Of a DNA stretch of 64,000 bases, positions 35,966 to 44,233 are shown piece by piece (within the stretch, counting starts at the first letter, position 1; each line of letters starts with the position of its first letter). Position numbers and translations under genes: made by a program. This DNA comes from Paenibacillus endoradicis. Its GTDB lineage: Bacteria; Bacillota; Bacilli; Paenibacillales; Paenibacillaceae. The stretch is from positions 682,001 through 746,000 of the forward strand of contig NZ_JANQBB010000002.1 in the NCBI RefSeq assembly GCF_024721975.1, read 5' to 3'. Under the pieces are notes generated by a model, which was not told the origin of the DNA, ran no database searches, and was given only the letters and a program-made list of their open reading frames with translations.

Positions 35966-35991
35966 AAAAAGAGCCAGCCAAGGGCTAGCTC
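35966..35991 (-). terminator. Intrinsic terminator inside the siderophore operon
   Basis: On the minus strand, GAGCTAGCC-CTT-GGCTGGCTC (35971-35991, one U.G pair) is followed immediately by TTTTT (35966-35970). It sits in the 60-base-plus gap between the esterase and the permease genes, so it should reduce permease expression relative to the binding protein and esterase. Confidence 0.78.
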
Positions 35992-36027
35992 AGGTGCACA
36001 ACGAATATGATGTCTACTTAAATCGGA

Positions 36028-36834
36028 TTAAGTTGTAAGCAGAAATTTAACTGCTCGACTTATAGAGCCAGATATTACACTAACATGCTCCTCATGCTCA
36101 AGCAGTGCCCAGCTTACTTCAAAGTTTGGACCGTGTAACGACATCATGCTTGTGCATAAATCCAAGCTATCCTTAACCATATACTCAAGCTCATCTCCAC
36201 CAACAATCATAAGCGTTTTGAGTGCATTACTTAAATCGTTCTTTAACAACTGGCATTTAAATGCTTCATACTCATTTAATATTGCTTGATGATTCCACCA
36301 TATTGATGCACTACTTGCAATATAATGTGAAAATAATGATGAGTGTGTATATAAAGTATGAAGGACAAATAATCCTCCCAATGAATGACCAAACAATGCT
36401 TGCTTATGCTTATCTATTACGTATTGCTGTTCAATGGTCGGCATTAATTCATTCTCAAAAAATGAAATCAGTTCATCTGCTCCCCCTAGATTAGGCCAAG
36501 GCTCCCCATTTGGGCGCTGTGGTAAATTTTCTAACTCAGCTGGCATTGTTAAATCATACATTCGACGCTCTGTATCAAATGCTTCTCCACCAGGATAACC
36601 AATACCAACAACAATAGCTGAATGATATCCTTTAGGTTTCCGCGTCAGTAATCGAGTAATTTCAGCAGCTGTTTCAAATAGTCCATTACCATCTAGTACG
36701 TAGATAACACCATAGCCATCCTTTGCAGGTTCATCAAAAGGTTTTGCAATGAAAATTTCATAATCTAAATCATTTACTGTATTCGTAATTAGCATCGTTT
36801 CATAATTGGGCTTAGTGTACGGCTTAATGATCAC
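36028..36834 (-). CDS. Alpha/beta hydrolase, siderophore esterase (YbbA/IroE-like)
   Basis: A 268-residue esterase of the D/Fes-type alpha/beta-hydrolase family. GHSLGG (149-154, nucleophile Ser151), VIYVLDGNGLFETAAE near the N-terminus, VGIGYPGG as the oxyanion-side loop and a C-terminal EHEEHVSV with the probable catalytic His are visible. IroE/BesA-type enzymes cleave the trilactone backbone of catecholate siderophores to release iron after uptake. It has no signal peptide, so a cytoplasmic role is likely. It overlaps feuA by 4 bp (ATGA), so translation is coupled. B. subtilis has ybbA in the same locus, although at the end of the operon. Confidence 0.9.
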   Translation of the reverse strand: MIIKPYTKPNYETMLITNTVNDLDYEIFIAKPFDEPAKDGYGVIYVLDGNGLFETAAEITRLLTRKPKGYHSAIVVGIGYPGGEAFDTERRMYDLTMPAELENLPQRPNGEPWPNLGGADELISFFENELMPTIEQQYVIDKHKQALFGHSLGGLFVLHTLYTHSSLFSHYIASSASIWWNHQAILNEYEAFKCQLLKNDLSNALKTLMIVGGDELEYMVKDSLDLCTSMMSLHGPNFEVSWALLEHEEHVSVISGSISRAVKFLLTT

Positions 36835-37823
36835 GGTTGTAAAAACTCCACGATATCATCCATCGTTTTTTCATAAGCAATTAATCCACTTGATCTCCAG
36901 TGATCACCTTTTACCTCAAACACTTGACCAGATTGGACTGCAGGTAGAGCACTCCATAGTGGGCTATTTTTAATTTCTGATAGGAAGGCATCTCCAAGAC
37001 CGTCGTTGTCGTTAATAAAAATATAATCAGCTTCTAGATCTGATATCATTTCTAATGAAATATTAGCAGAGGATTGACCCTCTACAAGTGCACTTTGAGC
37101 AAATCCCAGCTCACTTAATACATAACCCCCGTAATGGAAGTTACCTACTAAAAAGATTGCACGAGCATTGGCATTAATATAAATAGCTTTTTTACCGGCA
37201 GTAATGCTAGCTAACTGTGCTTTTGTTGATTCTAACTTAGTATTGTAAGCAGAAATAGCTTCTGTTGCCTTTTCCTCTAAGCCTAATAATTGTGCAATCG
37301 TCTCTGTTGCTTCTACTACGTTACCAAGTGCATTTTCAAACACGTAAGTTGAAGCAATCTGCGAATAGTTTTCATGGACACCATTTTGTGCATAAAAAGC
37401 TGTAGGGAATAAAATTAACTCTGGCTCTAAATCTACTACAGTTTCTGGAGAAGGCACTCCATTAGCAAAGCTAATTTCTTGTACGCCACTCAGCGCATCC
37501 TGTAAATATTGTTGAGGGCTTGTACCAGTTGACCATTGAGCTACTGGAGTTACGCCCAGTGTTACTAAGTAATCCTCTAAGCCAGGTGCGTACACCTTAT
37601 CTACTGACCCTGGAATTGATACCTCATTGCCTACTTGATCGGTTACTACGAATGGTTCTCTAATAACTTCTTCCTTATTCAATTCACTTGTTGTAACTGG
37701 TGTAACCGTCGCTGGCTGATTTGCTTCATTATTACTTCCACAAGCTGTTAGTAGAACGGACAATATACCAACAATGACAACAAAACTTAATCTCTTCACA
37801 TTAAACCCTTTCATAATTGACAA
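36831..37823 (-). CDS. feuA: Ferri-siderophore-binding lipoprotein (FeuA-like)
   Basis: A 330-residue substrate-binding protein with lipobox LTAC (Cys28) and a two-lobe class III binding fold. VTDQVGNEVSIPGSVDKVYAPG at the start, an LEPELILFPTAFY segment, and SGLIAYEKTMDDIVEFLQP at the end are typical of iron-complex binding proteins. It delivers ferri-siderophore to the FecCD permeases downstream. It is the first gene of the operon, behind a TATAAT promoter with a Fur box downstream and a candidate activator site upstream. Confidence 0.93.
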   Translation of the reverse strand: MSIMKGFNVKRLSFVVIVGILSVLLTACGSNNEANQPATVTPVTTSELNKEEVIREPFVVTDQVGNEVSIPGSVDKVYAPGLEDYLVTLGVTPVAQWSTGTSPQQYLQDALSGVQEISFANGVPSPETVVDLEPELILFPTAFYAQNGVHENYSQIASTYVFENALGNVVEATETIAQLLGLEEKATEAISAYNTKLESTKAQLASITAGKKAIYINANARAIFLVGNFHYGGYVLSELGFAQSALVEGQSSANISLEMISDLEADYIFINDNDGLGDAFLSEIKNSPLWSALPAVQSGQVFEVKGDHWRSSGLIAYEKTMDDIVEFLQP

Positions 37824-37845
37824 TCCCTCTTTCGTATTTTCTCAT

Positions 37846-37860
37846 TAATAATCATTCTCA
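37846..37860 (-). promoter_or_regulatory. Fur box before feuA
   Basis: On the minus strand TGAGAATGATTATTA matches the Gram-positive 7-1-7 Fur consensus TGATAATNATTATCA at 12 of the 14 specified positions. It lies just downstream of the -10 element, ideal for iron-dependent repression. Confidence 0.82.
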
Positions 37861-37866
37861 TTCGTT

Positions 37867-37913
37867 ATTATATAAGAGATATGACATATTAACCATGTAA
37901 TATATGATGGTTA
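37867..37913 (-). promoter_or_regulatory. feuA promoter with candidate Btr-type activator site
   Basis: The -10 TATAAT lies at 37867-37872 (minus strand). Seventeen bases upstream, covering the -35 area, is the dyad TAACCAT-N10-ATGGTTA (37890-37913). No good -35 hexamer is seen, which fits an activator-dependent promoter. Confidence 0.55.
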
Positions 37914-37926
37914 GTCATGTACAATT

Positions 37927-39039
37927 TTAAGGTATCATCATAAACGCAACTTCCTCTAGCATTCGTCTTAATGCAATGGGAGAATACTCAAACCATGGGT
38001 CCGAATGTATCACATATGTTTGTTGATCTTTTACAGCCTCTAATTGTTTAAATCCGATATTTCTTTGCAGATGATGCCATGTTGCTCGTGATTCATCATC
38101 GGGGCATATAATAGTAAATAGCTTATCTACATTCATTATTGCTAGCTCATCTAATGTAATTTCTTCATTATACGTTCCAGAATGTTCATAGCTAGCTACT
38201 GCTCCTAAATCTTGATATATAAGATGCTGTATGCCTGTATTACAATAAGCAAATATGTGGCTTTGATAGATTCGTATAATTAGAACTTTAGGTTGATTAG
38301 CTATCCAACCTAATTGTCCACGAATCTCCTCTAATCGCGTTTTATATTGCGTGATCCACTGTTCTGCTTCTTTTTTTCTATTTAATAAAACGGCAAGCTC
38401 AGTTAATACCATTAAGCAATTTTTCTTATCATCTAACCAATAAATAGGAAAATGATCCTCCATCAGTTTTACCATTTCTGATGGTAAATCTCTTGGGGAT
38501 ATAAGAAGATCGAATTGCAATTGAAATAGCTCATTTAGATTACAATAATTTTTATTGTTAATTAGTGAAATCTTATGCTCTATTTGTTCCTTCCACAAAT
38601 TAAAGTAGTATGGTGTCCATTTTGCACTTAATGGTGCAGCAAATGGTACCAGTCCAGCTGCATGTAAATATCCCATCATATTACCTGTAACAACTCCAAT
38701 ATGAGACTTTTGCTGACCACTATATATTGTAGGTGGCACACCTTCAACCTTTTTGAACACTCGACTAAAATAAAATTCATCACTATATCCAACCGCTTCA
38801 GCTATAAACTTCATCCGAACATCTTCATTTTGTAATAGTTGTTTAGCCTTTTGAATACGTAACTGTGTAACAAACTCCATTGGACTTTGATGATATGCTT
38901 GTTTGAACGCCGATGAAAAGTAACTGGAGCTAAGACCAGTAATGTCTGCTAAATGCCCTAAAGATAATTGCTTCGTGAAATTCTCTTCTATATACTGTCT
39001 AACTTCACTTAAATCTGTTTTATGAAACTGTTTTTGCAT
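37927..39039 (-). CDS. btr: AraC regulator with siderophore-binding domain (Btr-like)
   Basis: A 370-residue protein. Two HTH motifs of an AraC domain are at about 10-105 (LSLGHLADITGLSSSYFSSAFKQAY and MKFIAEAVGYSDEFYFSRVFKK). Residues about 112-370 resemble the class III substrate-binding fold of ferri-siderophore receptors (SHIGVVTGNMMGYLHAAGLVPF, and EITLDELAIMNVDKLFTI). This is the architecture of B. subtilis Btr, which senses ferri-bacillibactin and activates feuABC-ybbA. It is shorter than Btr (529 residues), lacking an N-terminal part. It lies immediately upstream of the feuA-like gene on the same strand, with its own perfect Fur box. Confidence 0.92.
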   Translation of the reverse strand: MQKQFHKTDLSEVRQYIEENFTKQLSLGHLADITGLSSSYFSSAFKQAYHQSPMEFVTQLRIQKAKQLLQNEDVRMKFIAEAVGYSDEFYFSRVFKKVEGVPPTIYSGQQKSHIGVVTGNMMGYLHAAGLVPFAAPLSAKWTPYYFNLWKEQIEHKISLINNKNYCNLNELFQLQFDLLISPRDLPSEMVKLMEDHFPIYWLDDKKNCLMVLTELAVLLNRKKEAEQWITQYKTRLEEIRGQLGWIANQPKVLIIRIYQSHIFAYCNTGIQHLIYQDLGAVASYEHSGTYNEEITLDELAIMNVDKLFTIICPDDESRATWHHLQRNIGFKQLEAVKDQQTYVIHSDPWFEYSPIALRRMLEEVAFMMIP

Positions 39040-39097
39040 CTCGTCACCTCTTTACTGCCTCTATAAACATTCAGCTTGTTTATTAATTTTCGCCAAT

Positions 39098-39112
39098 TGA
39101 TAATGATTATCA
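39098..39112 (-). promoter_or_regulatory. Perfect Fur box before the btr-like gene
   Basis: TGATAATGATTATCA matches the 7-1-7 Fur consensus at every specified position and extends to a longer dyad TTGATAATGATTATCAA. It is 59 bp upstream of the start codon. Confidence 0.92.
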
Positions 39113-39212
39113 ATTATACTTTCCTTTTATAAAACAAGCAACTATATGAATCGGTTGAGTTGTAAGCAGATAGAGAAGGGATAAGATACTTTATCTCATT
39201 GAGATGAATAGC

Positions 39213-39237
39213 AAAAAGAGGGGCAAATCGCCCCTCT
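39213..39237 (-). terminator. Terminator of the VOC gene
   Basis: Stem AGAGGGGC (39217-39224) with GCCCCTCT (39230-39237), loop AAATC, and TTTTT on the minus strand. It is related in core sequence to the hairpins at 33760 and 44121. Confidence 0.9.
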
Positions 39238-39283
39238 ATACTAATCCCGCTAATATATTCTAAAATTTGAAAGCACGAATCGT

Positions 39284-39736
39284 TCACCGTAATCTGTCAT
39301 CAAACATTAATTGAATTTGTATACCGAATGGGTCTTCAATAATGCCGTATGCTTTGCTAAACACATTATTAGATAAAGGTGCTATAATCTTCACTCGCTC
39401 ATCAGTAATTAAGCTACTATAAAAATGTTCAATTTCAGCTAAGTCAGCACTTTGAATACATAATGATGTGTTATTCCCAACTGCATACTTTTCACTAATA
39501 TTCATCGTATCTTCCGCTATCATTATTTTAGTTTTTCCGATTAATAAGACAGAGTGAGAAATGTAATTTTTATTTTCATCAGTAAGCTGGATTGAGCTAT
39601 CACGTTTTGCGATGTCTTGATAGGTCACAAGTAACAATTGCTCTGCATTAAAATGTTTTTCGTAAAAATTTATTGCCTCATGTGCTCTTCCATTCATCGA
39701 CAAGAAAATAGCTATTTCTAATGTTGTACTCATCAT
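39284..39736 (-). CDS. VOC family protein (PhnB/glyoxalase-like)
   Basis: A 150-residue protein with two beta-alpha-beta-beta-beta modules of the vicinal oxygen chelate fold. FLSMNGRAHEAINFYEKHFNAEQ and YGIIEDPFGIQIQLMFD are the PhnB-type start and end motifs. Substrate and metal use are unknown. It is divergent from a WYL regulator 116 bp away, suggesting local control. The long hairpin after it closes the transcript. Confidence 0.87.
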   Translation of the reverse strand: MMSTTLEIAIFLSMNGRAHEAINFYEKHFNAEQLLLVTYQDIAKRDSSIQLTDENKNYISHSVLLIGKTKIMIAEDTMNISEKYAVGNNTSLCIQSADLAEIEHFYSSLITDERVKIIAPLSNNVFSKAYGIIEDPFGIQIQLMFDDRLR

Positions 39737-39852
39737 ATTATTCTCCTTTTATTCATTGATTTTAGGTAAGTACTTATACATTTGATTTATTACCTTAAAC
39801 TTATTATCATATAAAAAGATATCAAATCACGACACCTTTTAAGGGGATTACT

Positions 39853-40800
39853 ATGCAAAAATCAGAACGATTAAATGACATGATCAGATATTTGAACGGT
39901 CGAGAGTACTTTAATCTAATTGACCTAATGAATAAATATAATATTTCAAAAAGCACTGCTCTTCGCGATATTAGTTCATTGGAACAATTAGGTATGCCTA
40001 TATTTTCGGAACATGGCAGACACGGACGGTATGGTATCTTAAAAAACAGATTGTTATCACCTATTATTTTCACTCTAGATGAAGTGTACGCACTGTATTT
40101 TGCGATGTTGACGTTACAATCTTATCAATCAACACCATTTCATTTAAGCGTTAATAAATTAAATGAAAAATTTGAAAACTGCCTTTCTATAATGCAAATA
40201 GAGCAGATTCATAAAATGAAAAAAGTGCTTCAATTTGAAGTATATCCGCATAATAATGTTAGTGTTTTTTTAGATAAAATCCTTAAAAGTATTATTAGCG
40301 AGAGTTTCTGTAACATTCAATATGTAAAGAATAACCAGAAAAAAAGTTACCATGTTCAGTTTTTCAAAATTTCCGCTAAGTTCGGTCAATGGTATGCTGC
40401 AGGAATAGAGCTACATACGAATAAATATAGAGTGTTTAGATGTGATAGAATAACCTTTATTGAAGAAATTGAAGAAGAGGAAACCAATTCTCGCTTTTTA
40501 ATAGATGAACTCCTTGAACGATCATTAGAAATATATCAATCTGGGAACAGTATTAATTTTCAAGTAGAGATTGTAGATCAAGCAAAGGATATTTTTTATA
40601 AGGAACATTATCCTTCTATGCAACTAGAGATTAATAATAAAACAGTGATAAAAGGATTCTATACTCTAGGAGAAGAAGAGTTTATAGCTAACTATTTCAT
40701 GAGGTATGGTCATTTTGTTATATCAGTGAAGCCAGAATCATTAAAACAAATTATTCAAGATAAAGTGAAAAATCTATTAAATCACTATCAAAACTTATAA
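39853..40800 (+). CDS. HTH/WYL-domain transcriptional regulator (DeoR/YafY-type)
   Basis: A 315-residue regulator. The N-terminal HTH is DMIRYLNGREYFNLIDLMNKYNISKSTALRDISSLEQLG, followed by the YafY beta hinge (FSEHGRHGRYGILKNRLLS). The central and C-terminal parts hold a WYL-type sensor domain (KFGQWYAAGIELHTNKYRVFRCDRITFIEEI). AAGGGGA upstream of ATG supports the start. It is divergent from the VOC gene and just upstream of a large hybrid kinase, with 127 bases between their likely coding starts and ends. Confidence 0.9.
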   Translation: MQKSERLNDMIRYLNGREYFNLIDLMNKYNISKSTALRDISSLEQLGMPIFSEHGRHGRYGILKNRLLSPIIFTLDEVYALYFAMLTLQSYQSTPFHLSVNKLNEKFENCLSIMQIEQIHKMKKVLQFEVYPHNNVSVFLDKILKSIISESFCNIQYVKNNQKKSYHVQFFKISAKFGQWYAAGIELHTNKYRVFRCDRITFIEEIEEEETNSRFLIDELLERSLEIYQSGNSINFQVEIVDQAKDIFYKEHYPSMQLEINNKTVIKGFYTLGEEEFIANYFMRYGHFVISVKPESLKQIIQDKVKNLLNHYQNL

Positions 40801-40927
40801 ACTAGCATCGATGCTGAGTTTAAATTTAAAACTAGTCGCGATATTTACTGAAGCACTTATACTAATCTACATTCATCGCTGGAATAAGAAAGGAATACAC
40901 GCATTTTGTGTTAAATTACTTGGTATG

Positions 40928-43900
40928 ATGAAATTAATAAACAAAGCTTCTTATAAATATATAGTCATCATTACATTATTTTTCGGCGTTCTCCTCGGAC
41001 TGCGTTGGGCTTGGTCCGAATTTTTTTCTACAGCAGCGTCCCCTCGCGTCGTCAATGGCGTACTAGACATGCGCGATTTGGATTTGGAGAACTCCTCTTC
41101 ATTCTATTTGAACGGCCAATGGAAATTCTACCCTGAAAAATTAATTTCAAGTCAGGATATACAATCGAAGGTTGAACACTCCCGCAATATTCAAGTTCCA
41201 GGAGACTGGGGAGACGTGTTGAATAAGGATTCGGATTCCTCATACGGGTACGGAACGTATCGACTGACGATTTTAATCGATCCATTGAAACAACCTGTTG
41301 CATTCTGGATTCAAGGAATTCAAGCTTCATCGGAAATAGAAATTAATGGCGTAGTCTCGCGTGGTAGTGGCATACCTGCTTCAAACGTAAATGAATACAC
41401 ACCCAAGAATGTCTCTTACACCGCTCTCCATTCTGTTGAAAGGACAACTGAAATAGAATTACTTATTCGCGTTGCCAACTTCGACGACCCTAATGACGGT
41501 GGGATTACGCGCTCCATTCTCTTCGGTACTCAGGAATCGATTGATAAGATGCGTTGGGATTCCATTCTATTTCAACTCGTTACGTTTATTATTTTAATGC
41601 TTCATGGGATATATGCTTGTATTCTCTACTTACTCAATCCTAAAGATCGTGCCTTGTTGATTATGAGTCTGTTAACACTGACCGTTGGAATTTTAATAGT
41701 AAGTAGATATGATAATTTGCTCCTGGAATGGATTCCCATTAATTATTCATGGGCGGTAAAGATCAGGCTGGTCTCGTATCTGTGGCAAAACTTTTTCATT
41801 CTTATTATATTTAGAAGATTATCTGGGGTTTCTTCACCAAATGTATGGCTACGATTATACACATTAGCACTTTTTACAACTACAGGAGTACTATTGTTAG
41901 CACCCTCTTCATTTGTAAATGGAGTGTTTGATTCTAATATATTTATTGCGTTTAGTATGATTCCATACATATGGTTTATTTATATAGTAGGAACAATGAT
42001 CTTCAAGAAACAATCCGACAATGACGTCATCTTCTTGCTGTTAGCAGCCGCAAGCATAATATCCAATCTGTCGTGGATTATATTTGGAAATGTACCCGTC
42101 TATTATCCAATCGATATCATCGCGACCTTTATCGGATTTTCGACCTATTGGTTTAAGAAATACTTTCGGAATTCTATGGAGAATGAGTTGCTAAACGATC
42201 AGTTAAAGAAATCTGATAAACTGAAAGATCAATTTCTCGCCAATACATCACACGAACTGAGAACACCACTACACGGTATTATGAATATCGCTCAAACTGT
42301 TGTTACAAAAGAAAATGAGAAGATGAATAAGCAAAGCGTTAAAGATATGGAACTACTTATATCAATTAGTCGCCGCATGTCGTATATGCTTGAGGATCTT
42401 CTCGATGTCGCACGGCTTAAGGAACACCGGATTGTCTTGCAACAAGAACCCGTAAAGATTCAATCGATCATTCCTGGCGTAATTACTATGCTAAAATTTA
42501 TGACAGAAGGAAAATCTATTCAATTTCATCTTAATATCGCACAATCGTTCCCGCCAGTAATGGCCGATGAGAAGAGATTAATACAAATTTTGTATAATCT
42601 ATTGCATAACGCCATTAAGTATACTGAAGAAGGAACCATCTCGGTTTCTACCGAGACTCGGGATGGGCATGCCATCATTCATATCTCCGATACGGGTGTC
42701 GGCATGAATGAGCAAACGAAAGCGCGAGTGTTTCTTCCCTATGAGCAAGGAACTTATGGAGTAAGTGATGGGAAAGGCATCGGACTTGGCTTAAGTATTT
42801 GCAAGCAGTTAGTGAGTTTACATGGTGGCGCATTGAAGGTTGACTCCGAACTAGGCAAGGGCTCCATATTCAGTTTTGATCTGCCATTAGCGAGCGTGGC
42901 GAATCTTCCATTGTCGCAACTGCCAAGCCATCCACACCAACTAATGGATGAAAGTGAAGTTGAAGTCTCCGGATTGTTTTTTCCGGCAATGGTTGAAGCT
43001 GAGGACTCCTTACTAATTCCACCACTTATGAATGAGGGGAAGGCGAATATTCTTGTAGTGGATGACAATACCGTCAACTTGAAAGTGCTTGTTAGCATAC
43101 TTTCTACTGAGCAGTATAACATCACAACAGCACATTCAGCCCACGAAGTGTTTGCCTTGTTAGGCACACAACAGTGGGATCTGCTCATTGCCGATGTCAT
43201 GCTGCCACATATGTCTGGCTATGAGTTGACGCAGAGAGTAAGAGAGAATTACTCAGTATCTGAGCTTCCGATTCTGCTGCTTACAGCACGTAGTCAGCCT
43301 GCTGACATCTACACCGGATTTTCATCGGGAGCCAACGATTATGTTACAAAGCCAGTAGACGCACTAGAGCTTAGATACCGAATTAGTGCACTAATTACGC
43401 TGAAGCAATCTATAAATCAACGTTTGCGTATGGAAGCCGCCTATCTTCAGGCACAGATTCATCCTCATTTTTTATTCAACACGCTTAATTCAATCATGGC
43501 ACTTAGCGATATCGATACGGAAAAGATGCGAAATCTAAGTGATTCATTTGCATCATTTTTACGGATCAGCTTTAATTTTTTGAATACTGGAGAACTGGTC
43601 GAGCTTTCTCATGAACTCGAGCTTGTCGAATCATATTTATATATTGAAAAAGTGCGTTTCGAGGAAAGGTTATCTATCGTATGGGAGGTTGAATCCAACA
43701 TTAGCTTGCTTCTCCCTCCGCTTTCACTGCAGCCGCTAATTGAAAATGCTGTCAAGCACGGTCTGATCAATCAGAACAAAGGAGTTACGGTATATATCCG
43801 AGTTGTTCGTCTGGACAATTCCACGCTTATTGAAGTACGTGATAACGGCAAAGGAATGGACGAAGAAAAAGTGAATCAGCTGTTGACTCCAACAATGAAG

Positions 43901-44029
43901 GGGAAGGGCGGAATTGGTCTGTCCAATACGAATAGACGATTGATACAATTGTATGGTCGAGGGTTATCTATATTCAGTAAACCCAATGAAGGAACAACGG
44001 TGTCGTTTATCATTCCGGACAGTAGATAG
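40928..44029 (+). CDS. Hybrid sensor kinase with 7TM-DISM sensor and two kinase modules
   Basis: About 1033 residues from the preferred ATG; an in-frame extension to 40811 adds about 39 residues but has no ribosome binding site. Residue numbers here count from 40811. A first helix lies at about 50-72. A 7TMR-DISM extracellular domain follows (about 85-235: FYLNGQWKFYPEKL, VPGDWG, YGYGTYRL), then about seven helices to about 455. HisKA has SHELRTPLHG (about 478-487) and HATPase NAIKYT (about 600). A receiver domain has LIADVMLP (phosphoacceptor Asp about 796). A second, LytS-type kinase begins at HPHFLFNTLN (about 884), with a HATPase at RDNGKGM (about 1012). No response regulator gene adjoins. 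Confidence 0.88.
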   Translation: MKLINKASYKYIVIITLFFGVLLGLRWAWSEFFSTAASPRVVNGVLDMRDLDLENSSSFYLNGQWKFYPEKLISSQDIQSKVEHSRNIQVPGDWGDVLNKDSDSSYGYGTYRLTILIDPLKQPVAFWIQGIQASSEIEINGVVSRGSGIPASNVNEYTPKNVSYTALHSVERTTEIELLIRVANFDDPNDGGITRSILFGTQESIDKMRWDSILFQLVTFIILMLHGIYACILYLLNPKDRALLIMSLLTLTVGILIVSRYDNLLLEWIPINYSWAVKIRLVSYLWQNFFILIIFRRLSGVSSPNVWLRLYTLALFTTTGVLLLAPSSFVNGVFDSNIFIAFSMIPYIWFIYIVGTMIFKKQSDNDVIFLLLAAASIISNLSWIIFGNVPVYYPIDIIATFIGFSTYWFKKYFRNSMENELLNDQLKKSDKLKDQFLANTSHELRTPLHGIMNIAQTVVTKENEKMNKQSVKDMELLISISRRMSYMLEDLLDVARLKEHRIVLQQEPVKIQSIIPGVITMLKFMTEGKSIQFHLNIAQSFPPVMADEKRLIQILYNLLHNAIKYTEEGTISVSTETRDGHAIIHISDTGVGMNEQTKARVFLPYEQGTYGVSDGKGIGLGLSICKQLVSLHGGALKVDSELGKGSIFSFDLPLASVANLPLSQLPSHPHQLMDESEVEVSGLFFPAMVEAEDSLLIPPLMNEGKANILVVDDNTVNLKVLVSILSTEQYNITTAHSAHEVFALLGTQQWDLLIADVMLPHMSGYELTQRVRENYSVSELPILLLTARSQPADIYTGFSSGANDYVTKPVDALELRYRISALITLKQSINQRLRMEAAYLQAQIHPHFLFNTLNSIMALSDIDTEKMRNLSDSFASFLRISFNFLNTGELVELSHELELVESYLYIEKVRFEERLSIVWEVESNISLLLPPLSLQPLIENAVKHGLINQNKGVTVYIRVVRLDNSTLIEVRDNGKGMDEEKVNQLLTPTMKGKGGIGLSNTNRRLIQLYGRGLSIFSKPNEGTTVSFIIPDSR

Positions 44030-44116
44030 AAAGTCCGTCTTACTTTACTGTGAATCCCTTGGATTCTATGCTATTAAAGAAATGATAAGTTACCTTAGAG
44101 AATTGCATTAGATAAC

Positions 44117-44145
44117 AAAAAGAGGGGCCACTTACCCCTCTTTAC
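44117..44145. terminator. Bidirectional terminator between the kinase and M56 genes
   Basis: AAAAAGAGGGG and CCCCTCTTT arms (stem 44121-44127 with 44135-44141 plus flanking A/T pairs) lie between convergent genes. The core repeats that of the 33760 and 39217 hairpins. Confidence 0.85.
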
Positions 44146-44233
44146 GATTTCCGTCAATACATCACAACTATAAGCGTTACTTGAACAACATTCGGAGAAT
44201 TTAATATCTCCTTACATCATCCAATCAATAGAT

